A program made the position numbers and the translations under genes. From Pseudomonas sp. H3(2019) (lineage in GTDB: Bacteria > Pseudomonadota > Gammaproteobacteria > Pseudomonadales > Pseudomonadaceae), in assembly GCF_007713465.1 (NCBI RefSeq), contig NZ_VMSG01000018.1:82686-146685 (forward strand): a stretch of DNA of 64,000 nucleotides, given 5' to 3'. The notes under the pieces were generated by a model. The model searched no databases, had not been told where the DNA came from, and saw nothing but the letters and a program-made list of their open reading frames with translations. Below, one piece after another: positions 1 through 9,370 of this stretch; position 1 is the stretch's first letter; the number at the start of each line of letters is the position of its first letter.

Positions 1-23
1 GCCCATGCGTATTCCTCTAAGTT

Positions 24-54
24 GATCGTTCCCACGCAGAGCATGGGAACGATC
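24..54. repeat. REP-like palindrome (GATCGTTCCCACGC family)
   Basis: A 31-bp inverted repeat with arms GATCGTTCCCACGC and GCATGGGAACGATC around an AGA centre. It lies just downstream of the uvrD stop codon. The same unit recurs at 23595 and 35210 and, in expanded form, at 6428 and 44255. Such extragenic palindromes are usual at the 3' ends of Pseudomonas genes and may protect or terminate transcripts. Confidence 0.85.
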
Positions 55-74
55 ATCAACGGTGTTGCGATCAG

Positions 75-2258
75 TCAGATGGCTTCGAGCTTGGCGTAGC
101 CGAGCATCAGCCACTTGCTGCCTTCGCTGAAGTTCACTTGCACCCGGGCCTGCGCGCCAGCGCCTTCGAAGTTGAGGATCACCCCTTCGCCGAAGACCGC
201 GTGTTGCACTTGCTGACCGAGGCTGAACGCGGTTTCCGGGATCTCCGTGCCGGCGAACATGCTGCTCGAACTTTGCTTCTGGCCGCCACCGAATGGGCGG
301 CTGACGCTGTTGGACAGCCGCACTTCCTGAATCAGGCCTTTAGGGACTTCGCGTACGAAGCGTGAAACCTTGTTGTAGGTTTCGCTGCCGTACAGGCGTC
401 GGGTTTCGGCGTAGGTCATCACCAGGTTTTGCATGGCCCGGGTAATGCCGACGTAAGCCAGGCGGCGTTCCTCTTCAAGGCGGCCGGGCTCTTCCAGGCT
501 CATCTTGTGCGGGAACAGGCCTTCTTCCATGCCCACCAGGAATACGTAAGGGAATTCCAGGCCTTTGGCGCTGTGCAAGGTCATCAGCTGAATGCTGTCT
601 TCGTGCTCGTCGGCCTGAGTGTCGCCGGCTTCCAGCGAAGCATGGCCGAGGAACGCGGCCAGCGGCGTCAGGTCTTCGTCTTCTTCGGCGCTTTCAAAGT
701 TGCGCGCCGCGCTGACCAGTTCCTCAAGGTTTTCTACCCGCGCCTGACCTTTCTCGCCTTTTTCCGCTTCGTGATAGGCAATCAGGCCGGACTGCTCGAT
801 GACGGTCTGGGTCATCAGGTGCAACGGCATTTCGGCGGTGGTGGTCGCCAGGTGCTCGATCAACTCGATGAACGCACCCAGAGCGCCGGCTGCGCGACCG
901 GTGAGGCCTTTATTGGCCACCAGCTGACGCATGGCTTCCCACATCGACACATCGCTGTGACGAGCGTGATCACGGATCGCTTCGACGGTTTTTTCGCCAA
1001 TGCCACGGGCCGGAACGTTGATCACCCGTTCCAGCGCCGCATCGTTGCCGCGACCTTCGAGCAAACGCAGGTAAGCCATGGCGTTCTTGATTTCAGCCCG
1101 CTCGAAGAAGCGCTGGCCGCCATAGATGCGGTACGGAATGCGTTCGCGCAGTAGCGCTTCTTCCAAAACCCGCGATTGGGCGTTAGAGCGGTACAAAATC
1201 GCGATATCGCTGCGCGCCATGCCGGTTTTCAGCGCGCTTTCGATGGTTTCCACCACGTAGCGTGCTTCGTCATGTTCGTTGAATGCGGCGTACAGGTTGA
1301 TCGCTTCGCCTTCGCCGCCGTCGGTCCACAGCTCTTTGCCCAGACGCCCGGTGTTGTTGGCGATCAAGGCGTTGGCGGCCTTGAGAATTCCGGCGGTGGA
1401 GCGGTAGTTCTGCTCCAGGCGAATGACTTCCGCGTCCGGGAAGTCGGCCGAATACTGGTGAATGTTCTCGATTTTCGCGCCGCGCCAACCGTAGATCGAC
1501 TGATCGTCGTCGCCCACCACCATCAGGCTGTCGCCGCCCTTGGCCAGCAGACGCAACCAGGCGTACTGCACGGCGTTGGTGTCCTGGAATTCGTCCACCA
1601 GCACATGACGGAAGCGCTTCTGATAATGCGCCAGCAGGCCCGGATGATCGCGCCACAGGTCGAGGGCGCGCAGCAGCAGTTCGGAGAAGTCGATGACGCC
1701 CGCGCGCAAGCACGCGGCCTCGTAGGCTTCATAGATGCTGCGCATGGTGGCCAGGAACAGATCGCCACTGGCTTGAATATGTTGCGGGCGCAGACCTTCG
1801 TCTTTCTGCCCGTTGATGAACCACTGGGCCTGACGGGCCGGCCAGCGTTGCTCGTCCAGTCCCAGCTCGCGGATCACCCGCTTGACCAGCCTCTGCTGGT
1901 CATCGCTGTCGAGGATCTGGAAGGTCTGGCTCAGGCCGGCTTCCTGCCAGTGCGCCCGCAGCAAGCGGTGCGCCAGGCCGTGGAAGGTGCCGACCCACAT
2001 GCCGGCCGGGTTGATACCCATCAGTTGCTCGATGCGATGGCGCATCTCGGCAGCGGCCTTGTTGGTGAACGTCACCGACAGGATCGAGTGTGGCGAGGCG
2101 TTCTCGACCTGGATCAACCAGGCGATACGGTGCACCAGCACACGGGTTTTACCGGAACCAGCACCGGCCAGGACCAACTGACGACCCACGGAGGCAGCTA
2201 CGGCCTGGCGTTGGGCATCGTTGAGGGAGTTCAGCAGAAGGGAGAGATCATCGCGCAT
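75..2258 (-). CDS. uvrD: DNA helicase II UvrD
   Basis: ATP-dependent 3'-5' superfamily 1 helicase of nucleotide excision and mismatch repair; it displaces the excised strand and can strip proteins such as RecA. The 727-residue length fits UvrD. Walker A AGAGSGKT is at residues 31-38, the DEFQDT Walker B box at about 220, GDDDQSIYGWRGA follows, and motif VI VGITRA is near 600. The C-terminus carries the Tudor-like tail that in UvrD contacts RNA polymerase. The start is the ATG at 2258. Rep and PcrA are close paralogues; the position next to rccR and pyc matches the uvrD (PA5443) neighbourhood. Confidence 0.95.
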   Translation of the reverse strand: MRDDLSLLLNSLNDAQRQAVAASVGRQLVLAGAGSGKTRVLVHRIAWLIQVENASPHSILSVTFTNKAAAEMRHRIEQLMGINPAGMWVGTFHGLAHRLLRAHWQEAGLSQTFQILDSDDQQRLVKRVIRELGLDEQRWPARQAQWFINGQKDEGLRPQHIQASGDLFLATMRSIYEAYEAACLRAGVIDFSELLLRALDLWRDHPGLLAHYQKRFRHVLVDEFQDTNAVQYAWLRLLAKGGDSLMVVGDDDQSIYGWRGAKIENIHQYSADFPDAEVIRLEQNYRSTAGILKAANALIANNTGRLGKELWTDGGEGEAINLYAAFNEHDEARYVVETIESALKTGMARSDIAILYRSNAQSRVLEEALLRERIPYRIYGGQRFFERAEIKNAMAYLRLLEGRGNDAALERVINVPARGIGEKTVEAIRDHARHSDVSMWEAMRQLVANKGLTGRAAGALGAFIELIEHLATTTAEMPLHLMTQTVIEQSGLIAYHEAEKGEKGQARVENLEELVSAARNFESAEEDEDLTPLAAFLGHASLEAGDTQADEHEDSIQLMTLHSAKGLEFPYVFLVGMEEGLFPHKMSLEEPGRLEEERRLAYVGITRAMQNLVMTYAETRRLYGSETYNKVSRFVREVPKGLIQEVRLSNSVSRPFGGGQKQSSSSMFAGTEIPETAFSLGQQVQHAVFGEGVILNFEGAGAQARVQVNFSEGSKWLMLGYAKLEAI

Positions 2259-2519
2259 CAGGGCATTCTAGGGTGCCGCGCCACACCGGGCAAACCGAGC
2301 TTTGCATTAACCGATGAAAGAAGTGCAGGGGACGACCGGTCAGTCATTCATCGCAAGCCTTGATGGGCCGCGCTTCTGCGGTTTTGAGCGCTGGCAACGG
2401 GCCATTTGATTTGTCGATTTTCTGATCTGGAGCTGTTTGGTCCGGGCCATTGCTTGTGTATGCTCCGTCGACATTTCGGGCTCATCACGCTCGCCTTTAT
2501 AAGAACAAGAATATTGCCT

Positions 2520-5390
2520 ATGACCCTCAGCACCAGCCTGTCGGGCCCTTCTGTGGATCCGCGGGTTATCCGCAAACAGTACGCCATGGAGATGGCGGTC
2601 GAGCGCACGCGTCTGCTGTATCAGGGCTCGTTGCTGCCCACGTTGTTCATGTTGATCAATGGCCTGGTCTGCGCCGGGTTGCTCTGGAGTCCGCAGCGCT
2701 ATTTCCTGGTGAGCATCTGGCTGATCTGGTTACTGTCGCTGGTGGCGCTGCGGGTGATTCAGGTCGCAGCCTTCGACTCGGCGATGCCCAGTCGTCAGGC
2801 GCAGCCAGTCTGGCGTCGAATGTTTCTGTTGGGTTCGGCCATGACCGGCCTGACGCTGGCCGGTGCCGGTATTGCCTTGGTGCCCACCGACAGTTTCCTG
2901 CAACAAGCCTGGGTATTCGGCCTGATCGGCGCGGCGACCCTCTCGGCCAGTGTCGCCTATGCGGTGAGTCTGCCGGCCTTCCTGTCTTTTACCTTGCCGT
3001 GTCTGTTACCGGCGATCGGTTATTTGTTCTGGGGCGGCGATGAACAGCAGCAAGGCTGGGGTTGGCTCGGGCTGATTCTGTTGGGCTCACTGAGTGTGGT
3101 CGCGTGGCAGGTTAATCGGCTGATCCAGCACGGCTTGATGCGGCGTTTCCAGAATCAGGCACTGATTGAGCACTTGCAGCAGGCGCAAAGTCGCAGCGAG
3201 CAACTCAATCAGGAATTGGCGCGGGAAATCGAACAGCGTCGCCACGCCGAAGAAGAGCTGCGTGAAGCCCAGGTCGGCCTCGAAAGCCGTGTCGCCCAGC
3301 GTAGCCGCGAACTGGACGCCGCCAACCAGGCCCTGAGCAAGAGCGAAGCGCGGCTGGCGCTGGCGTTGAAGGCCAGTGAACTGGGGCTCTGGGACTGGAA
3401 CCTGCAAACCGATGAGGTGCATCACACCCAACTCAAGGAGTTGTTCGGCCTTGAACCGGAATTCGTCACGGCGATGCTCAGTCACTTGAAGCCGCGCCTG
3501 CACCCGCAGGACTTGCCGCCGCTGCGGCGGGCGCTGGTCGAGCATTTGAAGGGCCGCACCGAGGATTATCAGATCGAATACCGCGTGCGCCATGGTGATG
3601 GCCACTGGGTCTGGATCGAAGACCGCGGCCGGGCAGTGGAGCGGGGGGCCAATGGACGGGTGATCCGGATGGTCGGCACCCGGCGTGACATCAGCGTCAG
3701 CAAAGGGCTTGAAGAGCAGCGGCAACTGGCGGCGACAGTGTTTGAAGCGGCCAGCGAAGGCATTGTGATTTTCGATCCGGATTACGCCTTGATCGCGGTC
3801 AATCAGGCGTTCAGCCGGGTCACCGGGTATCAGATTGAAGATTTGCTGGGGCGCAATGTGGTCGAACTGCCGTGCAGTCGTGATGCGCGGCGGCACTACT
3901 CGGCGATCCATCAGGCACTGGAACAACACGGTAGCTGGCAAGGTGAGTTGGTGGAGGCGCGCAAAAACGGCGAGCTCTATCCACAATGGCTGCAACTGAG
4001 TGTGGTGCGCGATGCTCGAGGAAATATCAGTCATATCGTGGGCTTTTTCGCCGATCTGTCAGCCCGGCGCGAATCCGAAGAGCGCATGCGCTACCTGACC
4101 CACTACGACGAACTGACCGGGCTGGCCAACCGCTCATTGTTCCGTGAGCGCCTGCATGAAGCCCATCAACGGGTACGCCAGGGCGGCCGGAGTCTGGCGC
4201 TGCTGCACATCAACCTGGACCGTTTCAAATTGCTCAACGACAGCCTCGGCCATGAAGTCGCCGATCAGATGCTGCAGAAAATGGCTCGGCGTCTGGTCAA
4301 TGCGCTGCCAGAGGCGGACACCATTGCGCGTTTGTCGGGAGACGAGTTCGCGGTGCTGTTCGATGCTTATGGCAACCTGTCGAGCCTGGCTCGGGTCGCT
4401 ACCCGATTGTCGGCCAAGCTGCGCTTGCCGCTGACCGTTGAAGGGCATGAGCTGGTGGTCAGTGCGTCGATGGGCATCAGCATGTTGCCGGACAACGCGC
4501 GGGAAACTTCCGCGCTGGTCAGCCAGTCAAACATGGCCATGCAACATGCCAAGCATCTGGGCGGGAACAACTTCCAGTTCTACACCGACAGCCTGCAGGC
4601 CAGCACCCTTGAGCGCTTGCAGCTGGAGAACCAACTGCGCAAGGCCATCGAAGAAAAGCAACTGAAGGTGTTTTACCAGCCGAAACTCTGCCTCGCGACT
4701 GGCCGTTTGAACTCCGCTGAAGCGTTGGTGCGCTGGGATCATCCGACCATGGGGCGGGTGCCGCCGGGGGATTTTATCGGGTTGGCAGAGGAAGTCGGAT
4801 TGATCGGGGCCATTGGCGAATTCGTGCTACGCCAAGCCTGCTGGCAAGCGTGCGAGTGGCAGCGTCAGGGGCTGGAGCCGATTCGGGTTTCGGTCAATCT
4901 GTCGGTCCACCAGCTGCGTCAGGGCAAGCTGGTCAGCCTGGTGCGCCAGGTGCTTGAAGAAACCGGTCTGGCGCCTCACTACCTCGAACTGGAACTGACA
5001 GAAAGCCAGTTGCTGGACAGCGTCGAGCACATCATCGCGACCTTCCAGCAGTTGCGCGACCTTGGTGTGAAGCTGGCGATCGACGACTTTGGCACGGGGT
5101 ATTCGTCGCTGAGCTACCTCAAGCGCATTCCCGTGGACTACGTGAAGATCGATCAGGCGTTCATCCGTGGGCTGGGGGAGGGCGGTTCAGACGCCGCGAT
5201 CACCCGGGCAATCATTGCCATGGCGCATGGGCTTTCGCTGAAAGTAGTGGCGGAGGGCGTGGAAACGTATGAGCAGCTGGCGTTTCTCAAGGATCAATCC
5301 TGCGATGAAGTGCAGGGCTACCTGATCAGCCGGCCGGTGCAAGCGTTTGTATTGGCGGACTTACTGCGTGCGGACAATCTGTCTGCGTAG
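2520..5390 (+). CDS. Membrane PAS-GGDEF-EAL c-di-GMP signalling protein
   Basis: A predicted dual-domain cyclic-di-GMP enzyme of 956 residues. About six membrane segments lie in residues 30-205, then a coiled coil (about 210-275), two PAS domains (about 280-400 and 405-525), a GGDEF domain (about 530-690) and an EAL domain (about 700-950). The GGDEF signature reads SGDEF, a first-position change that many active cyclases tolerate. The EAL domain keeps AEALVRW, DDFGTGYSSL and AEGVET, so phosphodiesterase activity is likely. The ATG at 2520 is preferred over the upstream in-frame start at 2406 because the latter adds a non-conserved, membrane-free leader. The gene stands alone between uvrD and rccR. 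The PAS ligand is unknown. Confidence 0.88.
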   Translation: MTLSTSLSGPSVDPRVIRKQYAMEMAVERTRLLYQGSLLPTLFMLINGLVCAGLLWSPQRYFLVSIWLIWLLSLVALRVIQVAAFDSAMPSRQAQPVWRRMFLLGSAMTGLTLAGAGIALVPTDSFLQQAWVFGLIGAATLSASVAYAVSLPAFLSFTLPCLLPAIGYLFWGGDEQQQGWGWLGLILLGSLSVVAWQVNRLIQHGLMRRFQNQALIEHLQQAQSRSEQLNQELAREIEQRRHAEEELREAQVGLESRVAQRSRELDAANQALSKSEARLALALKASELGLWDWNLQTDEVHHTQLKELFGLEPEFVTAMLSHLKPRLHPQDLPPLRRALVEHLKGRTEDYQIEYRVRHGDGHWVWIEDRGRAVERGANGRVIRMVGTRRDISVSKGLEEQRQLAATVFEAASEGIVIFDPDYALIAVNQAFSRVTGYQIEDLLGRNVVELPCSRDARRHYSAIHQALEQHGSWQGELVEARKNGELYPQWLQLSVVRDARGNISHIVGFFADLSARRESEERMRYLTHYDELTGLANRSLFRERLHEAHQRVRQGGRSLALLHINLDRFKLLNDSLGHEVADQMLQKMARRLVNALPEADTIARLSGDEFAVLFDAYGNLSSLARVATRLSAKLRLPLTVEGHELVVSASMGISMLPDNARETSALVSQSNMAMQHAKHLGGNNFQFYTDSLQASTLERLQLENQLRKAIEEKQLKVFYQPKLCLATGRLNSAEALVRWDHPTMGRVPPGDFIGLAEEVGLIGAIGEFVLRQACWQACEWQRQGLEPIRVSVNLSVHQLRQGKLVSLVRQVLEETGLAPHYLELELTESQLLDSVEHIIATFQQLRDLGVKLAIDDFGTGYSSLSYLKRIPVDYVKIDQAFIRGLGEGGSDAAITRAIIAMAHGLSLKVVAEGVETYEQLAFLKDQSCDEVQGYLISRPVQAFVLADLLRADNLSA

Positions 5391-5484
5391 CTGCTGCGGT
5401 TGTATAGACCACCTTGCTACATGGTGTGCGCCCGGCCAAAACAAGGACATGGAGTTACGCATTGAGCAGGCAAAAAGCGAATTC

Positions 5485-5501
5485 TTGTAGTATAACTACA
5501 A
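5485..5501. promoter_or_regulatory. Operator palindrome upstream of rccR
   Basis: A perfect inverted repeat, TTGTAGT-ATA-ACTACAA, centred about 55 bp upstream of the TTG start of the RpiR-family gene. The half-sites TGTAGT/ACTACA are of the kind described for RccR in Pseudomonas, so this is probably the site for autoregulation, responsive to a KDPG-type ligand. The palindrome is seen directly; the regulator assignment is inferred. Confidence 0.75.
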
Positions 5502-5547
5502 AATTGCTACATCCCCGGCGTCAGCCAATAACAATGAGTCCTGCCCT

Positions 5548-6414
5548 TTGAACCTGTTGCAACACATCGCCCAGTCGCGCCACCTGTTACGCAAATCGGA
5601 GCTCAAGGTTGCCGATCACGTGCTGCTTGACCCTGCGGCTGTGATGCACAGTTCCATGGCCGATCTTGCCCACAGCGTCGGCATCAGCGAGCCGACCATC
5701 GTGCGTTTCTGCCGTGCCATTGGTTGTTCGGGTTTTCAGGACTTGAAGCTGAAGCTGGCGCAAAGCCTGGCAGCTGGGGCGAGCTTCGGGCAGTTCGCGA
5801 TTCACGAAGACGACTCGGTCGCCGACTACAGCCTGAAAATTTTCGACACCACCCTGCACACCCTGATGGAAGTTCGCGAGAAGCTCGATCCGTTGGAGTT
5901 GCAGAGGGCTGTGACCCTCATGTCCCAGGCTCAGCGCGTCGAGTTCTATGGTTTTGGGGCGTCCGGCGCCGTTGCGGCGGATGCCCAGCATAAATTCTTC
6001 CGGTTGCTGCTGACGGCTGCGGCCTATTCCGACCCGCACATGCAGGCGATGTCGGCGGTCACGCTGAAGCCGACGGACGTGGCGATCTGCATTTCCCAGT
6101 CCGGCCGCTCCAAGGACCTGTTGATCACCGCCAACCTGGTGCGTGAAAGCGGTGCCTCGCTGATCACGTTGTGCCCAAGCCAGACCCCGTTGGCCGAGCT
6201 GTCGACCGTCAACCTGGCGATCGATGTGCATGAAGACACCGAAATCTATACGCCGCTGACCTCGCGTATCGCACACCTGGTGGTGATCGACGTGCTGGCC
6301 ATGGGCGTGGCCATGGCGCGTGGGCCGAGCCTGGTCAACCACCTCAAGAGCGTCAAGCGCAGCCTTCGCAGCCTGCGTCTGTCGCCCAAGTCGGTCAAAG
6401 CCCTCGACGATTGA
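5548..6414 (+). CDS. rccR: RpiR/HexR-family carbon metabolism regulator RccR
   Basis: A 288-residue regulator with an N-terminal RpiR helix-turn-helix (about 1-77; ISEPTIVRFCRAIGC recognition region) and a C-terminal SIS sugar-phosphate domain (about 125-255; GFGASG and SQSGRSKDL motifs). It starts at TTG 5548; no in-frame ATG upstream gives the conserved MNLLQHIAQSR beginning. HexR is a close paralogue but normally sits by zwf/edd/gap. Here the gene lies between uvrD and pycR-pycAB, the position of PA5438, called RccR, which controls pyruvate, glyoxylate and gluconeogenic genes in response to KDPG. The upstream palindrome suggests autoregulation. Family certain, paralogue name likely. Confidence 0.82.
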   Translation: MNLLQHIAQSRHLLRKSELKVADHVLLDPAAVMHSSMADLAHSVGISEPTIVRFCRAIGCSGFQDLKLKLAQSLAAGASFGQFAIHEDDSVADYSLKIFDTTLHTLMEVREKLDPLELQRAVTLMSQAQRVEFYGFGASGAVAADAQHKFFRLLLTAAAYSDPHMQAMSAVTLKPTDVAICISQSGRSKDLLITANLVRESGASLITLCPSQTPLAELSTVNLAIDVHEDTEIYTPLTSRIAHLVVIDVLAMGVAMARGPSLVNHLKSVKRSLRSLRLSPKSVKALDD

Positions 6415-6427
6415 CCTCAAGGCTGGT

Positions 6428-6529
6428 GATCGTTCCCACGCGCAGCAAAGGAATGCAGCCAAGGACGCTCCGCGTCCCGCAATGCAGAGCGTCGCAAGAG
6501 GCGCTACCACGCAGAGCGTGGGAGCGATC
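6428..6529. repeat. Expanded REP-like element
   Basis: About 102 bp bounded by GATCGTTCCCACGC on the left and GCGTGGGAGCGATC on the right. The interior holds a second palindromic portion (GGACGCTCCGCGTCC, then AGAGCGTC). It is a nested, longer relative of the simple 31-bp REP units, placed just after rccR. A similar nested version is at 44255. Confidence 0.75.
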
Positions 6530-6640
6530 AATAGCGTCCTCGAAGTTGGCAACTTTCACATCCCTGTAATCCCCGCGCCGCTAAACCGTCATCCCCCGGG
6601 CCTATCTTGAAACTCCCGTACTCGCCTTGGGAGACTCGAA

Positions 6641-6850
6641 ATGGCCCAGCACTACGAAGAACGCAACAGCGCAGTCAGAACCCGCCGTCAGCAAGAAGAC
6701 CAGCGTCGCATGGCGTTTCGCCGCGCGATTGAAGATCGCTGCGAGCACCGCCAGCTTCTGGCCGAGATCGGTGAATACCCGGATCTGGAACTCAATTACT
6801 GGCAGGCAAAACCGGCAGTTTCGCGTCGAAACGCTCAACCAGCGCGCTGA
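6641..6850 (+). CDS. Small basic hypothetical protein (69 aa)
   Basis: A 69-residue arginine-rich ORF (RRQQEDQRRMAFRRAIEDR) starting at ATG 6641 after a GGGAGA ribosome-binding sequence about 8 bp upstream. No domain is recognised. Its last 59 bp overlap the 3' end of the convergent pycR gene, so one of the two 3' ends is constrained by the other. It lies alone between rccR and pycR. The good ribosome site and soluble, charged composition favour a real gene; the overlap leaves doubt. Confidence 0.5.
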   Translation: MAQHYEERNSAVRTRRQQEDQRRMAFRRAIEDRCEHRQLLAEIGEYPDLELNYWQAKPAVSRRNAQPAR

Positions 6851-7754
6851 TCTGCACCCGTTCACTGCGGATAAACCCCAGGAACGCATGCGCTACCGGT
6901 GACAGGCGTTTGGCTTTGGCCTGCACCAGGCACCAGCTGCGGTACAACGGCAGCTCTTCGACCGGCAGCTCTTTGAGCCCGCCGGTCGCCAACTCCAGGT
7001 TCAGGGCGTGGCGCGTCAACAAGGCCAGGCCCAGACCCGCCACCACACATTCGCGCTGGGCTTCGGCCGACGAGACTTCCTGGGTCTGGTTGAAGTGCAC
7101 GCGCTTCTCTTTGAAATACTCCTCGCACGCCAGCCGTGTCCCGGAGCCGGGTTCGCGCAGCAGCAATGTGTAGGGCTCAAGATCCTGCAAGCGCAGGGGG
7201 CCCATATGGCACAGCGGATGATCCGGTGGCGCCACGGCGACGATCGGGTTGTTGAGGAACGGCAAAAACTCCAGGCCCATGTCCTGCGGCACCATGGACA
7301 TGATCACCAGGTCGTCGCGGTTGTCGGACAGGCGTCGGATGACCTGTCCGCGGTTGACTACCGTCAGTTGCAGGTTCACTTCCGGGTGTTGGCGCTTGAA
7401 GGCGGCAAACAAGTGCGGTACGAAGTACTTGGCGCTGGATTCCACCGCCAGTTTCAGCTGGCCTTGCAATGAGCCTTGCATGTCCGAGAGCTGCATATCG
7501 AGGTTTTCCAGGCGCCCGAAAATATCCCGGCTGGCGCGCTGTAACGCTTCAGCCGCTTCGGTCATGTAGAGCTTTTTGCCGACGTAATCGAACAAAGGCT
7601 GACCAATCAGCTCTTCAAGCTGACGAATCTGTAGGCTGACGGCCGGTTGTGTGAGCGACATTTCGTCGGCGGCGCGGCTGTAGGAACGCAAATCGCAGAC
7701 TTCGTTGAAGATCTGAAGCTGGCGTAATGTCATACGCATCAAGGACTTACGCAT
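6792..7754 (-). CDS. pycR: LysR-type regulator of pyruvate carboxylase, PycR
   Basis: A 320-residue LysR transcription factor. The winged helix lies in residues 8-66 (MTLRQLQIFNEV, SLTQPAVSLQIRQLE) and the effector-binding domain from about 95. It is divergent from pycA with 189 bp between starts, the classic LysR arrangement, and matches PycR (PA5437), which affects pyruvate carboxylase and lipid and carbon metabolism genes. Alternative in-frame starts exist at 7739 and 7733; the longest is kept because the MRKS leader is the form I recall for this family. Its 3' end overlaps the small convergent ORF at 6641-6850. Confidence 0.85.
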   Translation of the reverse strand: MRKSLMRMTLRQLQIFNEVCDLRSYSRAADEMSLTQPAVSLQIRQLEELIGQPLFDYVGKKLYMTEAAEALQRASRDIFGRLENLDMQLSDMQGSLQGQLKLAVESSAKYFVPHLFAAFKRQHPEVNLQLTVVNRGQVIRRLSDNRDDLVIMSMVPQDMGLEFLPFLNNPIVAVAPPDHPLCHMGPLRLQDLEPYTLLLREPGSGTRLACEEYFKEKRVHFNQTQEVSSAEAQRECVVAGLGLALLTRHALNLELATGGLKELPVEELPLYRSWCLVQAKAKRLSPVAHAFLGFIRSERVQISALVERFDAKLPVLPASN

Positions 7755-7943
7755 TATTGAAACACTCTGGTCGCGGGCGGGCCCTTCAACTATAAGTCTT
7801 TACTTATGCCTGACCCAATTATTATTGATTTTTGTTAATCCCTTGAGCGGGCTAGTGTGACTACGCGACTGGCTTGAAATATTTAGTCACGCGCCGACCC
7901 AGTCCAAGGTCGTGGGTAGCAACCGGCTCAAGGGAACCTCCAA

Positions 7944-9359
7944 GTGATAAAAAAAATCCTGATTGCCAACCGTGGTGAGATTGCCGTACGAATCGTACGT
8001 GCCTGCGCCGAGATGGGCATTCGTTCGGTCGCGATCTATTCCGACGCCGATCGCCATGCGTTGCATGTCAAACGCGCCGATGAAGCCCACAGCATTGGTG
8101 CCGAGCCACTGGCCGGCTACCTGAACCCGCGCAAGCTGGTGAACCTCGCGGTGGAAACCGGTTGCGACGCGTTGCACCCAGGTTATGGCTTTCTTTCGGA
8201 AAACGCCGAGCTGGCCGATATCTGCGCCGAGCGCGGTATCAAATTCATTGGCCCATCGGCAGAAGTCATACGCCGCATGGGCGACAAGACCGAAGCTCGC
8301 CGCAGCATGATCAAGGCTGGCGTGCCGGTCACGCCGGGCACAGAAGGCAACGTCGCCGACATCGCCGAAGCCCTGACCGAAGGCGATCGCATCGGTTACC
8401 CGGTGATGCTCAAGGCCACCTCCGGTGGTGGCGGTCGCGGGATTCGTCGCTGCAACAGCCGCGAAGAGCTGGAGCAAGCTTTCCCGCGGGTGATTTCCGA
8501 AGCGACCAAGGCCTTTGGTTCGGCGGAAGTCTTCCTCGAAAAATGCATCGTCAATCCCAAGCACATCGAAGCGCAGATCCTTGGCGACAGCTTCGGCAAC
8601 GTGGTGCACCTGTTCGAGCGTGATTGCTCGATCCAGCGTCGCAACCAGAAGCTGATCGAGATCGCCCCGAGCCCGCAACTGACGCCAGAGCAACGCGCCT
8701 ACATCGGCGACCTGTCGGTGCGTGCAGCCAAGGCGGTGGGTTACGAGAACGCCGGCACCGTGGAGTTCCTGCTCGCCGAGGGCGAGGTGTACTTCATGGA
8801 GATGAACACCCGGGTGCAGGTGGAACACACCATCACCGAAGAAATCACCGGTATCGACATCGTCCGTGAGCAGATCCGCATTGCCTCCGGTCTGCCGCTG
8901 TCGGTGAAGCAGGAAGACATCCAGCACCGCGGTTTTGCGCTGCAATTCCGGATCAACGCCGAAGACCCGAAAAACAACTTCCTGCCGAGCTTCGGCAAGA
9001 TCACCCGTTACTACGCACCCGGCGGTCCCGGTGTACGTACCGACACGGCGATCTACACCGGTTACACCATTCCACCGTTCTACGATTCGATGTGCCTGAA
9101 ACTGGTGGTCTGGGCGTTGACCTGGGAAGAAGCGATGGACCGTGGCTTGCGTGCCCTCGACGACATGCGTCTGCAAGGGGTCAAGACCACTGCCGCTTAT
9201 TACCAGGAAATTCTGCGTAACCCGGAATTCCGTAGCGGTCAGTTCAACACCAGCTTCGTTGAAAGCCACCCTGAGCTGACCAACTACTCGATCAAGCGCA
9301 AACCCGAAGAGCTGGCCCTGGCCATCGCCGCCGCCATCGCCGCCCACGCAGGCCTGTGA
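7944..9359 (+). CDS. pycA: Pyruvate carboxylase subunit A (biotin carboxylase)
   Basis: ATP-grasp biotin carboxylase subunit (471 residues) that charges the biotin on PycB with bicarbonate and ATP to replenish oxaloacetate. ILIANRGEIAVRI is at the N-terminus, the glycine-rich ATP loop KATSGGGGRGI is at about residue 155, and MNTRVQVEHT is near 285. It starts with GTG at 7944. AccC of fatty-acid synthesis is a homologue, but the partner gene 12 bp downstream is a carboxyltransferase-biotin carrier, which identifies the two-subunit pyruvate carboxylase. PycR is encoded divergently upstream. Confidence 0.93.
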   Translation: MIKKILIANRGEIAVRIVRACAEMGIRSVAIYSDADRHALHVKRADEAHSIGAEPLAGYLNPRKLVNLAVETGCDALHPGYGFLSENAELADICAERGIKFIGPSAEVIRRMGDKTEARRSMIKAGVPVTPGTEGNVADIAEALTEGDRIGYPVMLKATSGGGGRGIRRCNSREELEQAFPRVISEATKAFGSAEVFLEKCIVNPKHIEAQILGDSFGNVVHLFERDCSIQRRNQKLIEIAPSPQLTPEQRAYIGDLSVRAAKAVGYENAGTVEFLLAEGEVYFMEMNTRVQVEHTITEEITGIDIVREQIRIASGLPLSVKQEDIQHRGFALQFRINAEDPKNNFLPSFGKITRYYAPGGPGVRTDTAIYTGYTIPPFYDSMCLKLVVWALTWEEAMDRGLRALDDMRLQGVKTTAAYYQEILRNPEFRSGQFNTSFVESHPELTNYSIKRKPEELALAIAAAIAAHAGL

Positions 9360-9370
9360 GGACTATTCCA

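Noticed and set aside
5548..6414. Naming the RpiR regulator hexR
   Set aside because: The protein is HexR-like, but HexR normally neighbours zwf, edd or gap. The uvrD-pycR-pycAB context and the TGTAGT palindrome fit RccR better.
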